Shown: piece after piece, positions 22,782 to 33,095 of the stretch | How positions within the stretch are numbered: position 1 is the first letter of the stretch | Layout of the letters: the number at the start of each line of letters is the position of its first letter | DNA from: Xylaria sp. FL1777 | Taxonomy: Eukaryota > Ascomycota > Sordariomycetes > Xylariales > Xylariaceae | Assembly: GCA_022578965.1 (NCBI GenBank) | Contig: MU400590.1 | Span: forward strand, 124,001-188,000 | Direction of reading: 5' to 3' | Length of the DNA: 64,000 nucleotides | Translations under genes and position numbers: made by a program | Notes under the pieces: model-generated | What the model saw: the letters and a program-made list of their open reading frames with translations, nothing else | Database searches by the model: none | Told to the model about the DNA's origin: nothing

Positions 22782-23388
22782 AGCTCTGCGGTTAGTACCC
22801 AAATGATCGTCGAATTTACTCAATGGGACTGCATATAGGTCTCCATACATATATTTAGACTAAGCTTGGCGCCCCCGGGATGTGCTTTAGGAGGGTCGCT
22901 CTCCGTGGAAAATCGCCCGTCAACAACAGATTCAATACCTCGAGCTTGCAGATGAATTAATGAATAGCTTCGAATAACAAAATACTTCCCATATTATCCT
23001 TTTGTGAATCCCAGGGTATCGGACTTTGGGATCATCTACTGGAACCGCCGATATCCCCATCTGTCAACTCGGCGTAGAACCTAGTAGTAATAAGCTTATA
23101 TCTGAGACTGGGAAAGTATAATTAGACAGACACGTGACTTATTTTCATGCGTTCTTACCTAGGTATGTATATGTTACCTGGGCTCCTCTGCGGACAAAAG
23201 CCCACACCCGACACCGGTTACCGATGCGAAACCATTGAAGCCATATTTAGCTGTCTTGACTAAAAATGGTCAATCCTTAATACAAAAATTTCATAGCTAA
23301 AGAATTATATATCTTTAGTTTCCTAAATAATTATTTTCACCGCTTTATATGTCGGCTTGGTTGTGAAGCCGCACTTCGCAGGTACACC
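22782..23388. other. TrxR-B promoter region
   Basis: No gene seen. A one-mismatch palindrome CCGGTTACCGA at 23214-23224 lies 165 bp before the TrxR-B ATG. AT-rich over the final 120 bp. Confidence 0.45.
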
Positions 23389-24427
23389 ATGCCTGAAAGC
23401 TTAGTGTTTGAGGTACTTATAATAGGCGGAAGTTTCTCTGGTCTTAGCGCAGCAGTGACACTTGCTCGACAACTACACACTGTCGCTATCTTTGATTCAG
23501 GGAGTTATCGAAATGCTCGAAGCAAGCACATACACGTCATGCCAACTTGGGACCACAAAGACCCGGAGGAGTTCCGTGCTGCCGCGCGCTTGGATCTGGA
23601 AAGATATGATACCATCCAGCTTCACCGAGTTGAGATCATGAAGATTTCAAAGAATGCTGACGGTCTATTTGAAGCAACAGACCACAACGACAGGCAGTGG
23701 CTCGGACGGAAGGTTATCTTGGCAAGTGGTGTCCAGGAGAACTATCCGGATGTACGGGGTTACGAAGAATGTTGGGCTCGGGGAATGTATGTTTTTTGTA
23801 ACCACCCACACCAACCTAGAATAAATCTCATTTTCTTCTAGATATCATTGCCTTTTTTGCCATGGCTACGAGCAGCGAGGCGCCGAGTCGGCGGGAGTCT
23901 TGGCTTTAGACTGGACGGCTTCGGCTAAGATGGCGACGCACATGGCACGTATGGCCTCGTCCCTTGCTAGCATCGTGACAATATACACCAACGGGGATAA
24001 ACAGCTAGCAACAGAAGTCGCAGCTGCCGTAGAGGGCGCGCAACAATACCGTGTTGATGACCGCGCCATCTCACTGCTTTCTTTTAACGCCGACTCTAAC
24101 GAGAAGGTCACTATTAACTTTGAAGACGGCTCCAAGAAGAAAAACGAGGCCTTCGTGGCCCATGCCCCGCGAACGACGGTCAAGGGCCCGTTTGCGGAGA
24201 TGTTGGGACTAGAGCTCACACCAATGGGTGATTACGCTGTGTCGCCTCCATTTAACGCGACGAGCGTTGAAGGGGTATTTGCAGCTGGCGATTGCGCTAC
24301 CATGTTGAAGGTTTCTACGAATGCTGTGGCAAGTGGTTCTATCACAGGCGCCGGCGTATCGGCACAACTACATGAGGAGAAAGTACGAATGAAGTCTACG
24401 TCTTCTAACACCAACCGTAGTCCTTAG
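23389..24427 (+). CDS. TrxR-B: GliT-like dithiol oxidase (canonical CxxC)
   Basis: Exons 23389-23786 and 23842-24427 give 327 aa. The FAD motif IIGGSFSGLSAA is at about residue 11. Splicing generates YHCLFCHGYE, with the redox pair Cys136 and Cys139 as in GliT; the second FAD motif VFAAGDCATM is near residue 290. There is no NADPH-reductase signature beyond the residual two-domain TrxR fold. GliT-type enzymes use oxygen and FAD to close the epidisulfide bridge and also protect the producer from the reduced dithiol. This is the only one of the three paralogues with the full motif, so it is the best candidate for the disulfide-forming and self-resistance enzyme. Confidence 0.9.
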
Positions 24428-24957
24428 TTTAACAAATAGGAGAGCCCCTAAGCTCTAAGCTTCTTAATAGTGGAACCCATGCACTAAAGCATAGATGCGC
24501 AATTATAAAATCTCATATATCAATATGTCAGTTAACAAGCTTGTAAATGCAGATTACGGAATTCACTTGCCAACCTCTTGTCTTCTATGTTCATGAAGTT
24601 TCTTTTAGTATAATAAGTGAGGGAGAAGATAAGCTAAACGATTTACTAGCTGTCGTTAATTCCGAGTTTTAACTCCGCGTAGCATGTGAGATTTTCGAAC
24701 CCCTTTTCGTCCTTCCATTCGGGCACCGGTCGAATTATCGAGTCGGTTTCCGCCTCGAAATCCAAAATATGCGAGTATAGAACGGAGATGGCTTTGCCGA
24801 ACACCGCCGTGGGAGCACCCAGATCGGCGCCTAGTTTCAAGAATTAGCCGGTGGTAGAGTCGCCCGGTAGTGTTCCCCAAAGAGAGGGAGCTTCAAATAT
24901 TCTAATCCAAACAGATGAATACTTCAAACTGAGTTTCTAAAGACCAATACCTACGCA
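24428..24957. other. Acyltransferase promoter region with a possible gene relic
   Basis: The stretch contains near-palindromes TCGGGCACCGG (24719) and TCGGTTTCCGC (24743), each one base off. These overlap a short minus-strand open segment that looks like a degraded protein-coding fragment (see 24646-24880). Confidence 0.4.
24646..24880 (-). pseudogene. Possible relic of a larger protein gene
   Basis: Two overlapping minus frames (24840-24646 and 24880-24656) have protein-like composition, reading LYSHILDFEAETDS and FENLTCYAELKL, and appear separated by a frameshift. The helix-rich wording resembles the N-terminal part of fungal NACHT/STAND proteins, but this is only an impression. It has no start, no domain and no partner exons. 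It could equally be non-coding DNA in the acyltransferase promoter. Confidence 0.22.
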
Positions 24958-26346
24958 ATGGACTCGATGCTAGCTTCTCAGCCGAAGCCCCAACTTAAGG
25001 TTCCCTCAGCGTCTATTTTACCACATATAGCCCTGTATGTCGTACAACTTATTGCCCTGGCTTCCCCCCCTTCTCGGTATCGGAGCCCCGTCTTTGCCGT
25101 AATAATCCTCGGTCTCGGTATATACGCTCATATTTATCCCCATTTCACCAACGATGTCGCAATAGCCCAGCCTTTTACTATTGCCTGGTCATATTACTTA
25201 GGAACACTTGCCAAACTTCTCTTCTCCGGCCGAGGAGGACCTGAGGCGCGATTCTGGCGTATCGATGGTCCGAAGCAAGAGGCTTTGAGATACCGCCCTT
25301 TCGGCTGGCAAAAGATCCGCTGGGCGTTTTCTCTGATTGCTAACCAACGTGGCGTGCGTTGGAATCATGAGGTGAAGAATGTACACCCATCTGAAACCCG
25401 AGATAAGGCGCGGTTCCTAGCTCTACAGACCTGGAAGATCGTCAAGTATATCCTCATTGCCGATCTGCTCTTCAGCCTCAACCGGCGCCTATTCTTCACC
25501 AGGGCTGATGGCTTTGCCGGGATGCTTGATAGTCACTCAATCTCGCTTCGACACCCCTCCTGGGGCTGGAGTTTTGCCAAGGCACTCACTTTTGGAGCTA
25601 CCCCTTACTTCATGCTCAGTATGCAGTATGCACAACTCGCCCTGGTGACTGTGGCGCTGGGAATCTCGAGACCCGAGGTACTTTAGCACTCTTGTTGAAA
25701 TTAATTCGTAACTCGCCTTGTCCCGAGAGTGTTAACGCGTGTGCATCAGGACTGGCCCCCTCCTTTTGGTTCCATCGGGGACGTCACAACTGTGAGGCTG
25801 TTCTGGGGTAAATACTGGCATCAACAGCTTCGACACGTAAGATATCTCCAGTTGCTTCCCCCTTAGTCTGGATTCCGGTATTGATACAACGTCTACTAGA
25901 TGTTGACCTCATATACGGATGCTTTCGTTGACGCTCTAGGCATTCGTCGAGGGACTAATTGGTCCTCGTATACAACGTTGTACCTCGCATTCCTATTCTC
26001 TGGGACATTTCATGCCCTCTCTCAACGGCAAATGCCCTGTCCAGTAGATGTTTCAGATAGTGAACGGGTAGTCGGCTTCTTTCTGTTCTTCGTGTGGCAG
26101 GCGGCAGCAATCACAGTTGAGGACTTTGTGCAGTGGTCCTGGGGGCGCTATACAAAAGAACGCGGCCTAAGTCGAAATATTTTCATTTCTCGGGTTGTAG
26201 GATATATATGGGTGACCTGGTGTATTTGGACTAGCCTACCACTCGCAGGAGATACATTCTTGCGTATGCGACTGGGTGAAGAGTCATTTTTGCCGTTTAG
26301 TCTTACTGGACCGTACGTTGATAAATTCGTCCCGGTTCCACCATAG
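24958..26346 (+). CDS. Wax-synthase-type membrane O-acyltransferase
   Basis: Exons 24958-25677, 25750-25836 and 25900-26346 give 417 aa. It has about eight hydrophobic segments. Splicing of the 87-nt middle exon yields LFWGKYWHQQLRH, the signature block of the wax-synthase/MBOAT-like acyltransferases, followed by FSGTFHALSQ with the presumed catalytic His. TRI7-type trichothecene acetyltransferases belong to the same class. A role in O-acetylating or otherwise acylating a hydroxyl on the metabolite is inferred. It lies between TrxR-B and TrxR-C on the same strand. The fold is well supported; acyl donor and acceptor are unknown. Confidence 0.82.
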
Positions 26347-26629
26347 TCTTCAGATGACCATAAACCAAATATACTAGGAAATGTATAAAATTATAAAATT
26401 TCTTTAGTCTATTCGATCCCCATATCTCGAGGTGTAGAATGAGAGCTTCGCCAGTATTCGGCCTCAGACTGAGCGCTGAGTAATTGCGCTCCTCGGGGCC
26501 CGTACAGATTGTATGTATGATTAGGTATATATAAACATGTTGGGGATTGAATGGCAGCATTCAGCCAGCTACCAACTCATGACTGGAAATAATCTACAGT
26601 GTAAATCTTGTTCCCACACACTTTTAGTC

Positions 26630-27663
26630 ATGACTAACGACAGAGCCTACGACGTGCTTATTGTTGGTGGTGGTCACGCTGGACTTTCTGCGGCATTAAC
26701 TCTATACAGACATTTGCACAGGGTTCTCATCTTCGATACCGGGAAACCCCGAGACGCGTGGTCTCAACCTATACACGTAGTATCTGGCTGGGAGGGGCGC
26801 CAAGCTAAAGAGCTTCGCCTAGCAGCCCGTGCCGAACTTCTTAGTACTGGTCTTATTGACTTCGAAGACGATGAAGCCATTTCAGTGGTACAAGTTGACA
26901 GCCGCTTCGAAGTTACAACTGCTCAAGGCAAGCAATTTTCTGGCAGAAAGCTGTTAATCTCAATCGGCAGCCAGAATGTGTTCCCTAATATCCCAGGGTT
27001 TAAAGAGAATTACCCTGACCTTATGTACGTTTTTACTGATCTATATGAAATTAGACCTTGGCAAGGAGCGAAACACTAATCTTATGTATTTGAAGCTTTC
27101 ACTGTATGTTTACCTTTGGCTACGAGCACCGAGGCGCCATGCAGGCAGGATTGCTTGCCGAGGGAGCTTTGAGCAGCCCTTTTCACGCAGCCATGGTCGT
27201 CGGCGACACCAAAAAATTTGCGGAAAATATCACAATTTTCACCAATGGCAATAGCCTTCTCAAGGAAAAGATGGAAAGCCAAATCAAGCACTCAGGTGTC
27301 ACGTTTGACAATACACCAATCATTCAAATTCGCCGTGCGGCCTCTGGTGCTGGCCTTAATCTTCAATTAGAAGGGGGTTCGTCTTCAGCAGTCGATTTCC
27401 TAGTTCACCAACCTGCTACCAAGTTTAAGTCACCCTTGATCAGTCAACTAGGCCTGGATTTAGACGACAGGGGCGACATTAAGAACACCCCACCCTTCTT
27501 TGGGACCAATGTTCATGGTGTCTTTGTCGCTGGAGATTGCGGTACTCCTTTTAAGATAATTCCGATGGCCATGTTCATGGGAGCTCAAGCTGGAGCTGGT
27601 ATCGCACGGTCACTCGCGGCTGATAATATCTCTAGAGAGCTAGAACAATCTGCAGCGATTTAG
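26630..27663 (+). CDS. TrxR-C: thioredoxin-reductase-like flavoprotein with CxxT motif
   Basis: Exons 26630-27024 and 27096-27663 give 320 aa. The ATG at 26630 (MTNDRAYDV) aligns with the paralogues; the frame is open up to 26537 but that extension has no family similarity. FAD motif IVGGGHAGLSAA; second motif VFVAGDCGTP. Splicing at the conserved site gives FHCMFTFGYE: Cys135 is kept but the second cysteine is Thr138. A disulfide relay is therefore impossible. A single-thiol flavoprotein could form a mixed disulfide with the substrate or move sulfur. From memory, ETP clusters with rearranged sulfur carry non-canonical TrxR-like enzymes (for example a CxxH type in aspirochlorine synthesis), so this is a strong candidate for an unusual sulfur step. 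Confidence 0.87.
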
Positions 27664-27925
27664 TGTCTATCTATTGTAAGGTGTGAATATAACCTCGGCA
27701 CGAATTCAACGACAGATTTCCTGAAATTGACCGTTCGAATTCATTGCTTTCTCGGATAGCTCTATAATACGCTTCATAAGATAACTAGTCTCCTCGATGT
27801 TTGCGTCTTCTAATGTGGTAGATAAGGGATGATTCGGAAGAAAGAAGACAACACACCAAGCCGCCGATCTTTTCTTCAGGATATGTTCAACCTATCAAAT
27901 CCCCAACCCCTCTATTCTCAATGCA

Positions 27926-28854
27926 TCATGATACACTAAGAGGGCATCGACCATAGATGACGCGAAGAGGGTAGAACCCTCCTTTCTCTAGCAATTCATC
28001 GTATAACCGTGACACGAGAGTTTCTAGTGCATCCTGTGAAAGGGGCGGAGGACAGTTTTTCACTGCTTGAAAAGTCAGTGACCGCACTGCATCACTCATA
28101 GCGCTAGACTTCAGGAGTAGTGCTTACTTTCTAAGTACTTGAGTAGAGGAAGCATGGCATCTGCAGTAGAGCGTGCTGTACGCCTGGCCAAGTCTTTATC
28201 TGGGATGCTGGCGCCGAGGAAGAGCGGAATGCTACGCTCTTCTACATCGACCATACCGGCCTCCAATAACCACCGCTTTACATCATAGGCATATCGAACA
28301 TGGCCACCCATATCCTCGAACACAAATGTCACCAGTGTAATGAAGTCTCGCATGGCTGGCCCATCTGTTATGCCACATGTCTGATCTGGTTCGATTAGCT
28401 GGATCCAGCCCCCGGGTTTGACGAGTTCGGCGAGGTTGTCAACGGCTTCATCAAAAGGGAAACTCCCACATGCGCCTAGTACTAGACGTTGATGAACAAA
28501 GTCGAAACTTCGTTTCCATTCCGTTGGCCACGCCTTCGTAATTGACTGTACATGGAACGATATTGAAGAAGTACTCGAATCTTTCGGGAATTTAGCATCT
28601 TGGATATCAGTCCCCATCAGAATTGCATTTTTCAGGGCAGAATGCCGTGTGATTAGATCCAATAGCCAATAGCCTTTCGAAACTTAGCTTAGCAGTCATG
28701 GCAAGATAATAAAGCTACAGGACTAACCATCTCCTGTTCCGGAATCGAGTATTCGCATTCCCGGCGTCCCAAGATCTATGGGACACACAACTAAACCTCC
28801 CATAGCCTCTCTAATAGCGTCATGTTGTGCTGTGGTGTCGTTCTCGCTATGCAT
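27926..28854 (-). CDS. GliN/LaeA-like SAM methyltransferase B
   Basis: Exons 28854-28728, 28673-28128 and 28065-27926 on the minus strand give 270 aa. Splicing restores DSGTGDGYW (SAM motif I). Then come SFDFVHQRLVLGACG, LVKPGGWIQLIE and a C-terminus ending PLRVIYGR. It shares intron positions and the same motifs with methyltransferase A at 65-1120, so the two are paralogues. The frame is open upstream of the ATG (to about 28900, after a possible acceptor), and methyltransferase A has an equivalent YP.. block before this point, so a short 5' exon may be missing from the model. Likely methylates the dioxopiperazine nitrogen or another amide; which copy does which is unknown. Confidence 0.83.
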
Positions 28855-29496
28855 ATTGACTCCAAAGGGGTAAAAACGGGCTTCAGCTGATCTGCAAGTA
28901 ATTATCTATGTCAAGGTACTGGATCGGGAATAAAGGAGAGTAAATCTACTATTCTGGATTTATCAAGCCAAATTTACACGTTATTAAGATATTCCCACAA
29001 CTTTTCAAGTCCTTTCTTCTCTCAGTCCGTAAGTCAAAGCCACTATCGGTCCGCGATTATGCGGATCATAGACGTCAGTCGGCAGCTTAATGCTTATTCG
29101 GCCGCCGACATTCGCGGCGATTGGCTAGCTACCATGCTCACCTATATTCCATTAATTCCAATAGCAAGACGACTAGGGACGTAGGCATATTTTGTTTCCC
29201 TACCTGGTGCGCTCGGAGGAACCGAACCTAAGTATTATTACCCCTCACTGAGCTAAATTTCAGTCACGCATCCTTCTACGATCCCCTTGTGGGAGTACCA
29301 CCTAGTATTAGTACATAAGAAGGTCTCGTCAGATTATTGTTTCATGACACGATAACTCGGGGTGCGGTAATCCCCGTGTGAAAAGTCGCCATCTCATTAA
29401 ATAGACGGCAGAGATCGTACACTTTCCATTCGAAGCTGTCAGGCTAGACAAATCTGATTTAAATTTCGCTAAACCCCATTTTAAATACTCTTATAA
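28855..29496. other. Divergent promoter: methyltransferase B and P450 B
   Basis: No gene. It contains exact palindrome site 4 (29098-29108) and a wider-spaced TCGG-N5-CCGA at about 29211-29223. Confidence 0.55.
29098..29108. promoter_or_regulatory. TCGGNNNCCGA palindrome, site 4
   Basis: Exact TCGG-CCG-CCGA, 244 bp before the methyltransferase B ATG and 389 bp before the P450 B ATG. It is well placed to control both divergent genes. Confidence 0.65.
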
Positions 29497-31409
29497 ATGT
29501 CGTTTTTCGATATCTCTCAGGATAACTTCTTTGTACATGGAAAGCAGATATTGCTCCTAGCTTTCTTCACTATCGTAGCTTGTTACATTCTTTTCCCACG
29601 CAGGGGTATCTACAATAAATTTCCCAGGGTATCCGATGATCCAGTCCGCTCCATCTTCTGGCCATCTCATGTCCAGAAACTAGTTTGGAAGGGGTATCAG
29701 AACGTCCGTATGCCTTATTACATAGCAACAATCTATCTCTAACATTCGCAGATTACGAAGCCTGCCGGCAAGCCCTTTACGGTACGTTGGTGGGCGAAAG
29801 ATTTTTTAATTCTACCACCTGAAGCGCTTCCAGCATTACGAGATGCCGATTGGACTCATTTGAGCTTTTTCAAGACTATTAGTGATGTATGTTTCAGCTC
29901 TACATTGTGTGGATTAGCTTTCATGTAACATGGAGCAATCAAGGCCTTCTTCCTGCACACTAGTGTAGGAAATCTATACGATAGTGACAGACCAGTTCAA
30001 GTGGTGCGGAAGGGATTAAATCCTCGGTTACGTGAGTAGACATTCACCCATGGCCCGCCATAGGTATATCCACTAAGCGAGCATAACAGCACAGCTCACG
30101 CCCATTGTTGAAAGGGAAATCGGATACGCCCTTAAGGCTGAGCTGGGTGAAAGTCCAAGTAGGTGAACAAAACAATTCTCTCACGCCCTCGACGCCGTAC
30201 TGTACCCAGTCTTGCTCATCGCCGTGGTAGATGGACGTAGCGTGACCGCACGCGACTTCTTTACCGCCATTGTGCATCGTGCCGCGTCTCGTATCCTCGT
30301 TGGTCAAGAGCTATGTCGAAACGAGGCATTTGTTCAAGAGTCTACGGGGTTTGTAATATCAATATTTATCACTGCTCTCGCTATTGTGAAGCTCCCACTT
30401 GGGCCATTGCGGGAATGGCTAGCCTACCCAATTTCCATTTGGCATCGGAAGAAGCTTGCTCGCTGTACACGAATGCTGCTTCCGGTTCTAGAAAGCCGCA
30501 TCGCGGAGCGTAACAATGAAGGCCCACAAGAATCCCGGCTTGATGCTATAGAGTGGTTTTTGATGTTAGATTCGTCAATGAATGTCGACAAGCAGACTCT
30601 AGCCGCTGAATTGATGCACAGTTTGTGGGCGGGAACTTCTGCACCTGGTGGCCTAGTCACCGAGATAATGTTTCAGCTGCTTCTTGAACCTCAATATAAG
30701 GCACCGCTTATTAAGGAGGCAATCGAAGCTCTTAGGGAAGATGGCCGGTGGACTGAAAAGGCCCTGGGCCGGCTTCCCCTCCTAGACAGCTTCATTCGAG
30801 AGACCAATCGGCTAAACCCTACCGGCTCCAGTAAGAATCCCTATCAGAACCTTCCCTTATTATTATGCTTTTCGAAATGAGCGTTTGTATCTGTCTAATA
30901 TAATTATCACTAGTCACCTGTTCCCGTACAGTACTAGGCCGTCCAATTGTCTTTCCAGATGGTCTTACACTGCCGGTGGGGACTCGGTTCGGCTTTCCGA
31001 CTGAGGCAATGCAAAATGACGCAGACGGTAGTTTTGATGGCTTCCGTTTCGCAAAAGTCCGGTCTTTAGGAGAAGTAAATGACGAAGCAGGCGCGTCTAC
31101 AGCGTCTACGACGGTATCCCCTAGTAATCTCGCGTGAGTATAGCTCTGTCCACCGCGGAAAGATAGCCGAAGCTGACATTCTCATATTATTGCAGATTTG
31201 GCTATGGAACTCATGCATGCCCTGGCCGCTTCTTCGCTATTCGAATGGTCAAGATGGTCGTCATAACTCTATTGCTGAATTATGAAATTGAATGGGAAGG
31301 CCATGTGAATCGTCGTCCGGAGCCTATGTGGATTGAGGGGCAGTATATCCCTAACGGATCACAGAAAGTAAGAATAACTAAACTATCAGAACCTCTTAGG
31401 GGATCATGA
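29497..31409 (+). CDS. Cytochrome P450 B (GliC/GliF-like monooxygenase)
   Basis: Seven exons: 29497-29703, 29752-29886, 29944-30031, 30090-30162, 30241-30830, 30932-31133 and 31196-31409 (502 aa). The junction 30162/30241 could instead be 30158/30210; both keep frame. Residues 18-34 form the membrane anchor. The I-helix-like stretch is SLWAGTSAPGG, the K-helix ETNRLN gives the E-x-x-R motif, and the haem loop is FGYGTHACPGR. It is clearly related to P450 A: same length, three shared junctions, and a shared proline coded across one junction. The threonine usual in the I-helix oxygen-binding groove appears to be replaced by Ser and Gly residues, as in its paralogue. Oxidises the NRPS product or a later intermediate; the position is unknown. 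Confidence 0.83.
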
Positions 31410-31742
31410 TTGCAGGCAGGAAGAAATGAGATGCTTAGTTTAAGACTGCAATGCATCACTATTACGCTACCCGTACATTCAGTCACGCAGAATCCTCTCT
31501 ATCGGTGTTCCAATAACTCTGGCTTCTAAATTCAGGAATATTGCGTTTTGACGAATCTGTCAGTTCAGTATGCGTGCGTAGATGGAAACCTAGCTGATGC
31601 CCAATCGGACAATATGCAAGGAAACCGAGAACACTCATCGGGCCCCGAGGAAGCACTTAATAACTACATCAACCACGACTCGACTTGCGTATTTCAGGCT
31701 TCCTTTTTAGAGTTAATAGTTTTATTTTCACTTGGGAAACTA
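31410..31742. other. O-methyltransferase promoter
   Basis: No separate gene. Holds exact palindrome site 5. The reading frame of the O-methyltransferase is open back to about 31548 but has no family similarity there, so this is treated as upstream sequence. Confidence 0.5.
31638..31648. promoter_or_regulatory. TCGGNNNCCGA palindrome, site 5
   Basis: Exact TCGG-GCC-CCGA, 95 bp before the chosen O-methyltransferase ATG. Its position supports 31743, rather than an earlier codon, as the start. Confidence 0.62.
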
Positions 31743-33095
31743 ATGTCGTCTGATATTGAAGCATGCGGCAGTCCTACGCAAAGCAACATGGAGGACAATA
31801 AGCCGGATGTTACTAGGACACTGTTGAACCTCAATACTCAGCTTGCACAATGTTTAGAGAACTTGAAATCTCTAGGCTCGACTCTCTCTGAAAGTCTCCA
31901 TCATGATGATCGCCTTCCTAAGCTGGAAGATATGAATCTCGCAGCCCAGGCCGTTGACACTTTACATCAAATTCAGCTAATGCTTGATCCTCCCGTTTTG
32001 ATACTGGCAGACCACTTTCTAGGCAAGACCTGGCATAATCTATATCTATTCCAAGCTTTTTCTTACATAATTCTAGGTTATGTCCGATCAAAATGCCTAT
32101 TAGCTGCGGTAGAGAGAGGCATCCCAGACGCTCTTAAACAGGGGTCAATGACCCTAGCCGATCTTGCCAAACTAACTCATTCACGCAACGATAGGCTTGG
32201 CCAGATACTACGTATACTCTGTGATCAAGGCATATTCACATACGATGACAAAACTCGACGCTATTCTAACAGCCCGGCCTCGACCTTGCTACTTTCAGAT
32301 CATTGGACGCAATGGCACAACTGGGTCACATTATACGGCACGCAATTCTATGATATTGCACGGGGTATTCCGAGTTCGACAGTTGAAAGATCTTCTCGAA
32401 CTGCAGCACAGATTAATTTTGATACAGACACCAATATGTTTGCATTCTTTCGTGAACAGGAATGGGCGCTCCAGCTTCATCGCACACTGGGCGGAGGCGC
32501 TACCGCACAATTGCCTGGAATTCTTGAGGACTATCCCTGGTACGAGGTCGCCGATGGCCTCGTTATGGACATCGGCGGTGGTGGAGGTGATTTTATTGCT
32601 GGCTTGCTCCGAAGATATCCAGAGATGCAGGGTGGCTTATTCGATCAGCCTCACATTGCAGATCATTTTCGTTCGTACTTTGAATCCGGAGCCAAGTTTC
32701 ATGACATCAAAGGGCAAGTACAAGACCACAATGTTGTCGGTGGCGACTTTTTCGAATCGGTTCCTAGATGCGCCGTCTACACAATGAAGTGGTGTTTGCA
32801 CGACTGGATGGACGCCGAAGCCTTGGCGATTCTAAAGAATATACGGAAGAGTATCATAGTTGGGCCCAAGAGCAGACTGATCGTTCTCGAGTCGATTCTA
32901 TCTAACAGGCATTCTGGTCGGCTTACGCGATACGGCGATATCAACATGATGATGACAATCAGTGGTCAAGAGAGAACCGAGGACGACTGGCAAAATCTGG
33001 CAAAGTCAGCAGGTTGGGAGTTGAGCGGCATCTGGGACTTGAGAAGGGCGTGGGTCAAAGCCATGGAGTTTCGGCCAGTGGTACCTGAAGCTTGA
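31743..33095 (+). CDS. GliM-like O-methyltransferase
   Basis: Single exon, 450 aa. The N-terminal third has a winged-helix dimerisation region (LADLAKLTHSRNDRLGQILRILCDQGIF). The catalytic part has the SAM loop VMDIGGGGGDF, the GGDFFESVP motif, and the general-base region MKWCLHDWMDAEA with the catalytic His, followed by LIVLESIL. This is the caffeate/plant-type O-methyltransferase family to which GliM belongs. It would methylate a phenolic or alcoholic hydroxyl of the product. The frame extends to 31548 without an ATG until 31743. It is on the same strand as P450 B and tail-to-tail with the C-S lyase. Family secure. Confidence 0.9.
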   Translation: MSSDIEACGSPTQSNMEDNKPDVTRTLLNLNTQLAQCLENLKSLGSTLSESLHHDDRLPKLEDMNLAAQAVDTLHQIQLMLDPPVLILADHFLGKTWHNLYLFQAFSYIILGYVRSKCLLAAVERGIPDALKQGSMTLADLAKLTHSRNDRLGQILRILCDQGIFTYDDKTRRYSNSPASTLLLSDHWTQWHNWVTLYGTQFYDIARGIPSSTVERSSRTAAQINFDTDTNMFAFFREQEWALQLHRTLGGGATAQLPGILEDYPWYEVADGLVMDIGGGGGDFIAGLLRRYPEMQGGLFDQPHIADHFRSYFESGAKFHDIKGQVQDHNVVGGDFFESVPRCAVYTMKWCLHDWMDAEALAILKNIRKSIIVGPKSRLIVLESILSNRHSGRLTRYGDINMMMTISGQERTEDDWQNLAKSAGWELSGIWDLRRAWVKAMEFRPVVPEA

